From Caenorhabditis remanei (Eukaryota; Nematoda; Chromadorea; Rhabditida; Rhabditidae): a DNA stretch of 64,000 bases. Location: positions 17,856,001 to 17,920,000 of the forward strand of contig NC_071332.1 of assembly GCF_010183535.1 (NCBI RefSeq), given 5' to 3'. The translations under genes and the position numbers were made by a program. The notes beneath the pieces were generated by a model, which saw only the letters and a list, made by a program, of their open reading frames with translations, was not told the origin of the DNA and made no database searches. Shown here piece by piece: positions 11,642-21,251 of this stretch. Every line of letters begins with the position of its first letter. Position 1 is the first letter of the stretch.

Positions 11642-11961
11642 ATGTATTCCTTCAGTCGTTAGTCTATATACAAGATCCACTATGTGAACATGGTGACAGT
11701 TGTAGCAATAGCCACTGTTGATAATATAGCTATATCTAGGACACAAAGAACAATAAGACATGTGGCAATTGGGTAATGGTTTCGCGATAAGAGTAGAATA
11801 CCCAAGTGGATGAAATTGGTAACAAAGCCGAAAATTGAAAGCATTAGATTCGGATATTTGGTGAGATACTCTGCATCGAAGAATAACCCTTCTGCCATGG
11901 AAATAAGAATAATAGAGAAAAGATTGGGAAGGCGCGCTGAGTAGAGCGTTGTCTCTAACAC

Positions 11962-12543
11962 CTAATTATAGGCTCCCTCTTTCAGACAACAAACTTTCAA
12001 TTTCAAAATGCCAAATACATTTGAGACAGAATATTAGTTATTTACATTTGAAAATGGAGAGAAACAGAGGTTTAGATTGTGATTATAGTGGGTTTTGACT
12101 TCAAGGAAACTTGGAAACACAGACAATTAAAAAGCAGGAAGCTTACTTTTGTACCAAGTGTGATCTAATGATAGTGCAGCCACTGCTGTCAAGATAAGAG
12201 CACTGAAAAATTATATTTTTTGTTCTTTAATTGCAGAGGAAGGGTCGACAAACACTGAACATTCCCACTGACTCAATAGACAATAGCTACCTGCCACGTC
12301 GGTAATCTCGGTTTACGCACAAGGTCTCCGAGACTCAAAGTGTCCGTTTGCCACGTCATAAGAATATCCTAGGCCTAGAGGTTTTCCATCAAACAATGAA
12401 AATATTAGCTCTGCAAAAAAACTTGACAATAATCAAAACGGTTTCTATAGAGCAATAATTCATGGGATTTAGAAATTTCAATTTTCCAGTTAAAAACAAC
12501 ATTATGATTAAAATAAATTCAGAGATGGTGAAAAATGAGAATA
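11962..12543. other. Intergenic region, CCACGTCA module at 12235-12440
   Basis: A flanking repeat module with 'tgccacgtcggtaatctcgg' and 'tttgccacgtcata' lies downstream of copy E. No gene is seen. A splice-acceptor-like ATAATTAG precedes the receptor pseudogene, and its first exon was not found. Confidence 0.5.
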
Positions 12544-13653
12544 TCAAACAACTTGATTAATTGCAGTTCCTCTCGCACAGACTTCCACAACCACAAAGTA
12601 ACGATCAACGCTACAATCGTATACGTTCAATTCAGTCGACTCGTCTATATAAATTGTTGCACATATTCTGAATTCTGTATACATAGCTGACAAAAATCAT
12701 GACTCAACTACTCACTTGTCATTAAACACTGTCTTTTTGGCATTCATTTTTGAGTGAAGAATATCAAACAAGAATCCCACTGGTGAACTGTGTCTTGTCA
12801 TCAACCTACTCCCAATCGGTCTATCGGTTCTTTTTGATACTTTGTTACAGTAGTCTACAACCTCTTCACTCCGCATCGATGAATCAATTCGGATCGATTC
12901 ACAATTCCATTCGGATACTATTTCTCTGTTGATTCTTTCTGCGACATGTCCCGGAATTCTCACTGTCACATGTTTCGCCATTTTCAGCTGAAATTATGAA
13001 TGAGAGTTTACTTGCGATTATTTTCAAAACTTGAAACATACAGTGTCTTCTCGAACTGTAGTATCGATTTCCACATTTTCAATTGGAAAATTTGTTGGGA
13101 ACCATGCATCGGTTTTGAACACAGTCATGTTTTTGAAAACACTCAAGCTTTTGATAGCAACTGGAATGCATTTTGAAATGAACTCTGGTGCGGTCTGAAA
13201 ATTGTTTTATGTCGAAATGAAGAATAAAACGGCCTCACAGTCAACTTAACATGTTTGATGCGTGTCCCCTCTCTGCTTAAATGATACAATAAAAACTTCT
13301 CTGCTGCCTGCTCGGGTCCTAAACTGGTAAGCCGGTCAACACCTGTTTTCGTCGAAAGGTTTACCATGCGCATCTTATTTCCCTCATACTCCCAGAAAGA
13401 AAATCCAAAAGAATCAATATCCATGATTATGTTGTCTCGCGCCATACTAAACAGCTTGACTAATTCGAGGTGATAGGGCAACATTTCTTCCATTTTTCTG
13501 ATTGCTGGGCACATGGCGTAGAAACATTTCCTGAAAGTGGTATTTACAACAGAAATTCAGCTTATGCGTGAGAACAACTGACCTCTTCCCAAAACTGATA
13601 TACTCTAGGACTGCTTTGGAAGACTGATAAGCAAGTGGTTTGCTTCGAGACAT
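12544..13653 (-). CDS. DUF3557-like tandem-family protein, copy E
   Basis: It starts at 13653 (M-S-R-S-K-P-L-A-Y-Q-S-S-K) and ends at the TGA 12546-12544 after A-I-N-Q-V-V. Exon 2 has C-P-A-I-R-K-M-E-E-M-L-P-Y-H-L and donor GTGAGG. Exon 3 has a duplication of about 18 bases giving S-V-F-K-N-M-T-V-F-K before T-D-A-W-F-P. Exon 4 spans about 12993-12722. The exon 3 donor is GTATGT, weaker than the usual GTAAGT. It appears intact. The upstream block carries TGCCACGTCA (13803-13812) in the orientation expected for a minus-strand gene. Confidence 0.8.
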
Positions 13654-14616
13654 TTTGGAAAATCTGAAACAGTGGAAGTCAGTAAAGAAAGAATAGAAAA
13701 CAGAAAAAAGGGAAAAGAGATCTTTCACTTCAGTTCCCAACAAATAATGTTTCGGACAAGATCTCGTTTTTTTCCTTCCAATCGACATCTGTGCTGGTTG
13801 ATTGCCACGTCACCAACCCACTGTCTGCCAGAAGCAAATAACATAATGGGTGAGATCTCTGTGGACTCAGCAGCCCCGACACGGTTGCTTCTCTCATAAA
13901 AGGGTCCTCAACACACATTGATTGATGCCTCACTAACCGATTTCTATCTGCCAAGCAAATGCGCACCCATTCTCAAATATCTTGGGAACATAACTGAAAC
14001 GTGTGGTAAAAAATAACCAACAATATTCGTATTTCTAACAGGATGCGCTGGGAAGGGTTAAGCGGATTTCTAAATTTTTTACCGGCTGAGTCATAAGGTA
14101 GCATTTTTGTTAGCGCTACTCAATTTTCTACCCGGGGTTTTTTTCTGATTCCTCTTTTCTCGCCCTACCTCATTAGTCGATGGCTATCTGTCACGTCACC
14201 AATCTCGGTGTAACCACACACACGTAGAATCTGCAAACCCTCCAAGAATCGGACAGTCCATCTGTCACGTCATAATCTCTCGACGTCTCCATCAATAGGC
14301 AATGAAACCCATCGACAAACATCAAATATCCCCACTGCCGCAGTAGACAATAGCTACTTACCACGTCCCGAATCTCGGTCTACGCACACATATAAACCTT
14401 AAAGGTCTCCGAGACTGTCCGTCTGCCACGTCATATCTTGGAATCTCCTAGGCCTAGATGTCTTCCTCAAACAATAAACACATCAGCAGTGCGCTTTACA
14501 AAAAACCTGACAATTATTAAGACGGTTTCTGAAGAATAATAGTTTTATGTCATTCGGTAAATGCGATTTTAACATTATGATTAAATGAAACTCAAAGATA
14601 GTGAAAAACAAGATTA
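13654..14616. other. Intergenic: copy E promoter block and CCACGTCA module
   Basis: 13680-13950 is the family upstream block in minus orientation, and 14160-14520 is the flanking repeat module downstream of copy F. Nothing else is supported. Confidence 0.5.
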
Positions 14617-15706
14617 TCAAACAACTTTGTCGATTGCAGTCCCTCTCGCACAGACTTCCACAACCACATAGGATCGTATACGTCCTCTCGAATCGTATAC
14701 GTTCAACTCTGTCGACTCATCGATTGCAATTGTTGCACATTTTCTGAATTCTGTATAGCTGACAAAAATCATAACTTAACTACTCACCTGCCATTCAACA
14801 TTGTCTTTCTGGCATTCATTTTTGAGTGAAGAATATCAAACACGAGTTCTACAGGTGGACTGTGTATTGCCATCAACCTACTTCCAATCGGTCTATCGGT
14901 TCTTTTTGATACTTTGTTACAGTAGTCCGCAATCTCTTCACTTTTCATCCACGACTCAATTCGGATCGATTTACAATTCCATTCTGATAATATTTTTGGG
15001 TTGGCTCTTTCTGCGATATGCCTCGGAATTTCCACTGTCACGTGTTTCGCCATTTTCAGCTAAAATTATAACTAAAAGTTATGATTATTTTTAAAACTTA
15101 AAACTTACAGTCTCTTCTCGAACTGTAGTATCTACTTCCACATTTTCAATTGGAACACTTGTTGGGAACCATGCATCGGTTCTGATAACAGTCATGTTTT
15201 TGATAGCTATTGGTATGCATTTCGAAATGAACTCTGGTCCGGTCTGAAAATTATTATAAATTGAAATGAAGAAACAACAAAACACACTCACAGTCAACTT
15301 AACATTCTTGATGCGTGTCCCCTCTCTGCTTAAATGATACAATAAAAATTTTTCCGCTGCCTGCTCGGGTCCCAAATAGGTTAGCCGGACAACACGTTCA
15401 TCCGTCGAAAGGTTTATCATAACCATTTGGTTTCCCTTATACTCCCAAAAATGAAATCGAAAAGAATCAATAGCCATTATGATATCATCTTGACACAGAC
15501 GAAACAGCTCGACTAATTCAAGGTGATAGGGCAAAATGTCTTCCATTTTTCTGATTGCTGGGCACATGGTATAAAAATGTTTTCTGAAATATAAATTAAC
15601 AACTGAAATTAGGCTTATGCGTGAGAACAACTGACCTCTTCCAAAAACTGATATACTCTAGGACTGCTTTGGAGGACTGATAAGCCAGTGGTTTGCTTCG
15701 AGACAT
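14617..15706 (-). CDS. DUF3557-like tandem-family protein, copy F
   Basis: It starts at 15706 and stops at 14619-14617 after A-I-D-K-V-V. Exon 2 has T-M-C-P-A-I-R-K-M-E-D-I-L-P-Y-H-L; exon 3 has T-G-P-E-F-I-S-K-C-I-P-I-A-I-K-N; exon 4 opens L-K-M-A-K-H-V-T-V-E-I-P-R. Junctions look canonical, so it should be functional unless its promoter is damaged. An LTR retrotransposon sits 103 bp upstream of the ATG, between it and its divergent partner at 20166. Confidence 0.82.
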
Positions 15707-15808
15707 TTTGGAAAATCTGAAACAATCGAAGTCAGTAAAGGAAGAATAGAAAACTGAATATAAAAAAACGGAAAGGGAGATATCATTTCAGTTCTCATAA
15801 TGTGGCGG

Positions 15809-16137
15809 AGTTGCCCGCGTACGAATACGGGGTGATAGGGTCCTGATACAATATGACGACAAATACACAATTTCTTACAATAAATTTACTTTATTGCAAG
15901 AAAATAAATAAAGAGAGCGATAAACTTACAAAACAACCAACGCTAAAACTAGAACTAACTCTGAAAGCCAACCGACTTCAGGAAACTACTTGTTGCCACG
16001 TGGAGTACACGTGTCCACGTGAACTGACGCGCTGAGGTTACGGTAGGCGCGTGAGGCTTTGGCGGAGTGTCGTTACGTATTTATTGTGAGGACTCGGAGA
16101 ACTACAGGGTTATGAGGGTACCTTGCCACCGGCAACT
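15809..16137 (-). repeat. 3' LTR of the retrotransposon
   Basis: Identical by eye to 19147-19475. The ends form a 7-bp inverted repeat (AGTTGCC / GGCAACT). In element orientation this is the downstream LTR. Confidence 0.93.
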
Positions 16138-16150
16138 TCCCCCCCTTTAC
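16138..16150 (-). other. Polypurine tract
   Basis: The minus strand reads GTAAAGGGGGGGA immediately before the 3' LTR. This is the standard position for a plus-strand DNA priming tract. Confidence 0.85.
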
Positions 16151-16431
16151 AGAAACCGGGCCCCGACCGGTTCGAGTACTCTCACAGATACGACTTACAT
16201 TCTTCTCCCCTTATCTCACACCACCTAGCCTAAACTCAGTCACACCACCCTAACATCAAAATAATCAAAAAGTTGTCTTTAGGAGACCTCAATGCAAAAT
16301 ACTATCATAATTTTACACTACTACTAAAACAAAACAATTAATTAACAATTTGGATTGTCCACCAAGATGACATCACTGGTGACTCCATTTGTTCTCCTTT
16401 ATCCGTGGCTCCGAAGTCACCGACTCCTTTC

Positions 16432-17403
16432 TCAGTTGGGCCACCACCACATTCTCTGTCGTCCTCGCCTCCAGGAACTCCAGCAGTTCTTCCCACGTTT
16501 TGAACTTTTCGCCCGCACTCGCAGCCGAATCGCTCCATGACCGGCAGTTATCCAACTCCGTTTCCAACTTTCCACCAATCTCGATTTTGCACAATCCATT
16601 TTGTACGGAATGATCGTGATCTCCTTCACTTCCTCCGCTAACTTTCGCACCAAGTCACCCAACTTTTGGTTCGTCTCCTCGTCCTCCGTGAGCTCTAACA
16701 AGAATACGATCGATTCCACATTCGCAAAATCGAATCTATTCTTCCACGTGTCCAGCGCACTTTTCCGATACTCAAAGATGGATTTCCCCTTCACGCCGAT
16801 TCTCGGAGTTATGAGAATCTTCGATTCTCTAATCACCGTCTTCTTTGGCTTCATCCCTTCTTTTTTCTCCTCCGTCACTGTATCCACAGCGATTTCCTTG
16901 CTCTTCTCCACCGTTTTCTTGGTAGGATCCATGTTTCCAACACGGATTCCAAGGTTTCCTATCGTGAACACCTTCTTCTTTGGTTTCACCCCTTCTTTTT
17001 CCTCACTACTCGTCGCATCTCTCTTTCCCTTCTTCTGTTGCACATCCGTTCTTTCCTGTTTCCACTCCACCGAAACTCCAATACTTTCGAATGCGTTCGT
17101 TCCAAGCAGCATTATTTCAGCATCGTTCTCAACGAGCTGAAAAACTACTTCCGCCTTTCTATCTCTCACTTGAATCGGTACTTCGATTTGCTGACTGATA
17201 CGCATCTTCTTTTTCGAAGTATCGATCACTTCGAACCTAGGTTTCCCTAACCTTTTCACCACCTCCATCCAATTTCGGCAACCTTTCTTCAGTCCATTCC
17301 ATGCTCCAGTTGACATCACCGACACCGCGGCTCCACTGTCAACCACCATTCTCCGCTCTTGTCCCAGCAATTTAACCGTCTCCACAGCTACTTTGCCTAC
17401 ACC
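16432..17403 (-). CDS. Retroelement aspartic protease region (in frame after gag stop)
   Basis: The open frame continues in the Gag frame directly after the TAA at 17406-17404, with no ATG nearby. The first in-frame near-cognate start is a GTG at 17385. V-V-D-S-G-A-A-V-S-V-M-S near the N-terminus is the retropepsin active site. M-L-L-G-T-N-A-F about 80 residues later matches the flap-side I-L-G region of Ty3/gypsy proteases. A Lys/Glu-rich linker follows. The last 50 codons turn Trp/Arg-rich, while another minus frame (16594-16373) reads as better protein there, so a frameshift near 16590 is likely. No polymerase domains follow. Confidence 0.75.
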   Translation of the reverse strand, partial: GVGKVAVETVKLLGQERRMVVDSGAAVSVMSTGAWNGLKKGCRNWMEVVKRLGKPRFEVIDTSKKKMRISQQIEVPIQVRDRKAEVVFQLVENDAEIMLLGTNAFESIGVSVEWKQERTDVQQKKGKRDATSSEEKEGVKPKKKVFTIGNLGIRVGNMDPTKKTVEKSKEIAVDTVTEEKKEGMKPKKTVIRESKILITPRIGVKGKSIFEYRKSALDTWKNRFDFANVESIVFLLELTEDEETNQKLGDLVRKLAEEVKEITIIPYKMDCAKSRLVESWKRSWITAGHGAIRLRVRAKSSKRGKNCWSSWRRGRQRMWWWPN

Positions 17404-18921
17404 TTATCCTTTTCCTCTTACTTCCACACTTTGCACTGGCTTCGATGGGCATTGACGCGCTAGGTGTCCCACACCTCCACACGAAAAACATTTCTGCTCC
17501 ATCCAGTACCGGTTTTCCCCACTTTCTTTTTCCGCCACATCTTTCTCGCCGTCATTTTCAGCTTTTGGACGTTCCTTCCAGCCTTCAGAATATGGACTCT
17601 TCTGGCAATTTCCACGACGCTGTTCGTTTTCTTGTTGCAGCACGATATCTTTCAGATGATCGTACTGTTCTTCCAACGATAACTCGAAACGCTTCATTAT
17701 GAGCATTTTGTGCAACGTCTCATCTGCGCGTGCCGCTTTCATCAGCTTTGTTGTTCTCATCTGAGACAACGTCTCCTGCTTCACCTCCGGGAACGCCATC
17801 CTTGACCACTTCTCTACCTCCACGAGATACTCCCACATCTTCTGGTCCGACCTCTTCTCCAGCCCTTCAAACTCGTTCAGCGCTTCGATCTTGCTATCTC
17901 CTTGTCGCTTTCTAAGCTTGTGTTCAAACTCTTCGAACAGCGACTGTATTGATCTTTCGTATCTTTTTGGCAACGTTTTGAACAGTGACTTGGCCGCCCC
18001 TTTCAAAAACTTTTCCTCCAAGATTGCGACCAGCTCATCATCACTCTCCGTCACATGGTTGTACTTCAACAAGAATGCCCGTTTGAACTCCTTGAACTCG
18101 CCTGTTCCATCAAACGTTTTTGGCTCCGGCAACGCTGAAGACTTCAACATCCTGTTCATACATTGCACCATTTCGTTTACTTCGCTACTTCCTGTCCGAC
18201 TCAACGTTTTCCTGCTAAACGCGTCTTCTCCTCCTTTCTTCCTGCTTCCCTTATTGGTGCTCTCGGAGTCCCAATTTACCACCTTCTCGTACCAGCTTCT
18301 GCTTCCCTGGACTTCATCCCACAAGCCCTTCGGCTTGCGTTCCTCCAGCTCCTGCGTCTTCCTCAGTTGTTTCAGCGCTTTCTCCAGCCTACTGACCTGC
18401 GCCTCAGCCACCTCCTTTTCTCTCTGGATTCTCCGGATTTGCTCCCCGAGCATCTCCTTTTCTTCATTCCAGCACTCCGTCAACAAGTTCTTCTCATATT
18501 GCACTTTCTGCAATTCCAGATTTACTTTTCCCACGGACCATTCCGCTTCCTCACTTTCCGCTGCTTTCGCACACGCCTCTCTCAACTCTTCCACCGATTC
18601 GAGCTTGAATTCTCTCATAACTCGAATCACCGATCGCGGCCATTCATCTCCTCCGATTTCTTCGAACTTTTCCAACAACTCTCTGTTGAAAATTCTCATC
18701 GGCTCCAGAATCGCATCCGCCTCCTGTTCGCTGCATTTTGCTGTCCACTCCCCGAGTTGCAACCTTGTTTCGTCCTCCACTTTGACGCTGCTAGCGATAA
18801 GTTTAGTGAACTTCTTCACTTTCTTTCTTCTCTCCTTCACGCTCATTTGAGTTTCCACAACAATCATCCGATCGTCGTCCACTTTCAACGTTGACTGCTT
18901 CGACGATGTTTTGTCGCTCAT
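17404..18921 (-). CDS. Retroelement Gag polyprotein
   Basis: 505 aa, starting at 18921. Residues 1-100 are charged and 130-220 form a Glu/Lys/Gln-rich coiled-coil-like stretch. About 270-430 is a capsid-like helical region (F-D-G-T-G-E-F-K-E-F-K-R-A-F onward), typical of retrotransposon Gag. A CCHC zinc knuckle, C-F-S-C-G-G-V-G-H-L-A-R-Q-C (C-x2-C-x4-H-x4-C), lies near residue 482 and would bind genomic RNA. The frame ends in TAA at 17406-17404, and the protease follows in the same frame. Base composition is more GC-rich than its surroundings. Confidence 0.9.
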   Translation of the reverse strand: MSDKTSSKQSTLKVDDDRMIVVETQMSVKERRKKVKKFTKLIASSVKVEDETRLQLGEWTAKCSEQEADAILEPMRIFNRELLEKFEEIGGDEWPRSVIRVMREFKLESVEELREACAKAAESEEAEWSVGKVNLELQKVQYEKNLLTECWNEEKEMLGEQIRRIQREKEVAEAQVSRLEKALKQLRKTQELEERKPKGLWDEVQGSRSWYEKVVNWDSESTNKGSRKKGGEDAFSRKTLSRTGSSEVNEMVQCMNRMLKSSALPEPKTFDGTGEFKEFKRAFLLKYNHVTESDDELVAILEEKFLKGAAKSLFKTLPKRYERSIQSLFEEFEHKLRKRQGDSKIEALNEFEGLEKRSDQKMWEYLVEVEKWSRMAFPEVKQETLSQMRTTKLMKAARADETLHKMLIMKRFELSLEEQYDHLKDIVLQQENEQRRGNCQKSPYSEGWKERPKAENDGEKDVAEKESGENRYWMEQKCFSCGGVGHLARQCPSKPVQSVEVRGKG

Positions 18922-19130
18922 CTTCTGCGTTGTCGTCCGTAAACAAAGTTTTTATCCAAAAACTGTTTACAATTCGTTGATTATCCAATCGACGAAAATT
19001 ATTCACAAATTTCCGTAAAATTTATCCAAATTTTACCAAAAATTCTTATTTTTCCGCAAAACTTCGAAATCGCCTGGGTTTTATACTCGCCCAAACAATA
19101 AATTCAAAGATTCACTAAGAAACACGAATA

Positions 19131-19146
19131 ACCGGTTCGGCCCCCA
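19131..19146 (-). other. Primer binding site candidate
   Basis: The minus strand reads TGGGGGCCGAACCGG directly after the 5' LTR. It starts with TGG, complementary to a tRNA CCA end. Which tRNA could prime is not established. Confidence 0.6.
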
Positions 19147-19475
19147 AGTTGCCCGCGTACGAATACGGGGTGATAGGGTCCTGATACAATATGACGACAA
19201 ATACACAATTTCTTACAATAAATTTACTTTATTGCAAGAAAATAAATAAAGAGAGCGATAAACTTACAAAACAACCAACGCTAAAACTAGAACTAACTCT
19301 GAAAGCCAACCGACTTCAGGAAACTACTTGTTGCCACGTGGAGTACACGTGTCCACGTGAACTGACGCGCTGAGGTTACGGTAGGCGCGTGAGGCTTTGG
19401 CGGAGTGTCGTTACGTATTTATTGTGAGGACTCGGAGAACTACAGGGTTATGAGGGTACCTTGCCACCGGCAACT
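19147..19475 (-). repeat. 5' LTR of the retrotransposon
   Basis: Direct repeat of 15809-16137 at an exact offset of 3,338 bp. A GCGG duplication follows at 19476-19479. Confidence 0.93.
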
Positions 19476-20006
19476 GCGGACAATATCAGTCCCGGCAATC
19501 CGTCGCCTACCAAAAAACGAAAAAGAGCCCTCAACAAACATAAAATGTTCCCACATCCAGATTGTGATGACTGAGTCATTACCACCTTATTACCACGTCA
19601 CATCGCCATGATCAGTATTTTCCTGAACCGCAGTAGAGTCGGGTCCGAAAAAGTTCACAAGTCAGCTTGGCCAATTAGAAATGTTAGAAATGAGAAATAA
19701 GTCTATTGTTAATTTTCTCCTAACTTCATTTACATAGGAAAAAAAGTGACAAGCCATAATCTATTTTAAACAGCCATGCTAAGCGGTTGTTTTCCATCAC
19801 AGTTATGCAGCCACGTTATTTGATAATGTGTGCGCATAGCTGAATTGGTTGCTTGGCAGATAGCAATCGGTTAATGAGGAATCAATCAATGTGTGTTGAG
19901 AACCGTTTTACGTCCAATGCTATGAGAGAAGTGACGGTGTCGGGGCTGCAGAGTCCACAGAGATCTCACCCATTATGTTATTTGCTTCTGGCAGACAGTG
20001 GGTTGG

Positions 20007-20016
20007 TGACGTGGCA
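20007..20016 (+). promoter_or_regulatory. TGACGTGGCA upstream element of copy G
   Basis: TGACGTGG is the core of the XBP-1/UPRE type of bZIP site (established knowledge). It lies 150 bp before the ATG inside a block also found at 1688 and 9787, at 24034 upstream of copy I, and inverted at 13803 upstream of copy E. It is degenerate upstream of K (TGATGTGGCA) and M (TGGCGTGGCA). A regulatory role is inference. Confidence 0.4.
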
Positions 20017-20165
20017 ATCAACCAACACAGAGGGCCATTGGAAGGAAAAAAGATCTTGCCCGCCACATTATTTGCTAAGAACTGAAGTGAAAGACCTTTC
20101 CGTTTTTTTTAAATTCAGTTTTCTATTCGTTCGTTACTGACCTCCACTGTTTCAGATTTTCCAAA

Positions 20166-21251
20166 ATGTCTCGATTCAAACCACTGGCTTATCAGCCTTC
20201 CAAAGCCGTCTTAGAGTATATCAGCTTTGGAAAGAGGTAAGTATTTTTTCCAAATTTCAGTTGTAAATATCTATTTCAGAAAACATCTCTACGCCATGTG
20301 CCCAGCAATCAGAAAAATGGAAGAAATTTTGCCCTATCACCTAAAATTAGTCGAGCTGGATAGTAACAAGGAGCGAGATTATATCGCGATGATGATCGAT
20401 TCTTTTTCATTGAGTTTTTTGATGGATGGTCAGGAAAATAACATGAGTATGAGAAAAACTTGTTCGACGAAGAAACGTGTTTATTGGCTTACCAGTTTGG
20501 GACCGGAGCAGGCAGCGGAGAAATTTGTATTGTATAATTTGAGCAGAGAGGGGACACGCATCAAGAATGTTGCGATCAGTGTGAGTGCATTTTGTTTTTT
20601 TCTCATTTCAATCCCGAACAATTTTCAGGTCGGACCAGAGTTCATTTCGAAATGCGTTCCAATTGCTATCAAGAATTTGCGTGTGAACAGAACCACTGCA
20701 TGGTTCCCAACAAATATTCCAATTGAAAATGTAGCTGTAGATACTATAGTTCGAGAAGACACTGTAAGTTGCAAGTTTTGAAAAAGATAAAAAATACAGT
20801 TATAATTTAAGCTGAAAATGGCAAAACATGTAACAGTGAGACTTCCGGAGCGTGTAGCAGAAAGAATCAACACAGAAATAGTATCAGAATGGAATTGTGA
20901 ATCCATCCAAATTGATTCATCGATGCGGAGTGAAGAGATAGCGGACTACTGTAACAAAGTATCGAAAAGAACAGATAGACCGATTGGAAGCAGGTTGGAT
21001 GCAAATCACAATTCACCAGTGGAATTCTTGTTCGAAATTCTTCATTCTAATATGAATGCCAGAAAAACAGTGTTGAATAACAGGTGAGTAGTTGGGTTAT
21101 GATTTCTGTCAACTATACACAATTCAGAACATGTGCAGCAATTTCAATCGTCGAGTCGACAGAGTTGAACGTATACGGATCGACCGATGATGATCGCTAT
21201 GTGATTGTGGAAGTGTGTGTCAGAGGAACTGCAATCGATCAAGTTGTTTGA
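20166..21251 (+). CDS. DUF3557-like tandem-family protein, copy G (best reference copy)
   Basis: Exons are 20166-20236, 20280-20580, 20629-20763, 20812-21083 and 21128-21251. Phases agree throughout, giving 300 aa. N-terminal residues 1-24 (M-S-R-F-K-P-L-A-Y-Q-P) form exon 1. Exon 2 holds C-P-A-I-R-K-M and the conserved L-G-P-E-Q-A-A-E-K-F-V-L-Y. Exon 3 holds G-P-E-F-I-S-K-C-V-P-I-A-I-K-N and A-W-F-P-T-N-I-P-I-E-N. Exons 4 and 5 hold the second conserved region, ending G-T-A-I-D-Q-V-V. There is no signal peptide or TM. Introns are 43-48 nt. TTTCAG lies just upstream of the ATG. It is divergently paired with copy F, and its promoter region was split by the retrotransposon. Confidence 0.87.

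Larger units (their letters stand above)
10577..11961 (-). pseudogene. Serpentine chemoreceptor pseudogene, split by a solo LTR
   Basis: The upstream part (11961-11680) encodes TM1 and TM2, including N-L-M-L-S-I-F-G-F-V-T-N. After 11010 the frame resumes with A-S-W-L-L-I-S-M-S-F-I-Q at the end of TM3, then TM4 and TM5 to a stop at 10577. Removing the LTR at 11011-11641 restores one open frame across the site (V-D-L-V-Y-R-L-T-T-E-G-I-H-A-V-C), so the LTR landed in coding sequence. An independent frameshift separates TM2 from this frame near 11680, and TM6 and TM7 are missing. The nematode seven-TM chemoreceptor class is evident, with SRW-like the best guess. Confidence 0.75.
15809..19475 (-). 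mobile_element. Non-autonomous LTR retrotransposon (gag plus protease only)
   Basis: A 3,667-bp element read on the minus strand, with two 329-bp LTRs identical by eye over their length, ends AGTTGCC...GGCAACT, and GCGG duplicated on both sides (15805-15808 and 19476-19479). A primer-binding-like TGG follows the 5' LTR and a polypurine tract precedes the 3' LTR. The interior encodes Gag and an aspartic protease, but I see no reverse transcriptase, RNase H or integrase. It would therefore need enzymes from a relative to move. Ends of the AGT...ACT type and a 4-bp target duplication suggest the Ty3/gypsy group. Identical LTRs indicate recent insertion. Confidence 0.9.

Noticed and set aside
15853..16035. 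60-aa frame duplicated at 19191-19373
   Set aside because: It is within the two LTRs; identity is explained by LTR duplication, and nothing indicates translation.
17891..18894. Long plus-strand frames (319 and 243 aa) over the retroelement, and 16601-17140
   Set aside because: They are antisense shadows of Gag and protease; Ser/Phe/Leu-rich composition reflects the complement of Glu/Lys codons.
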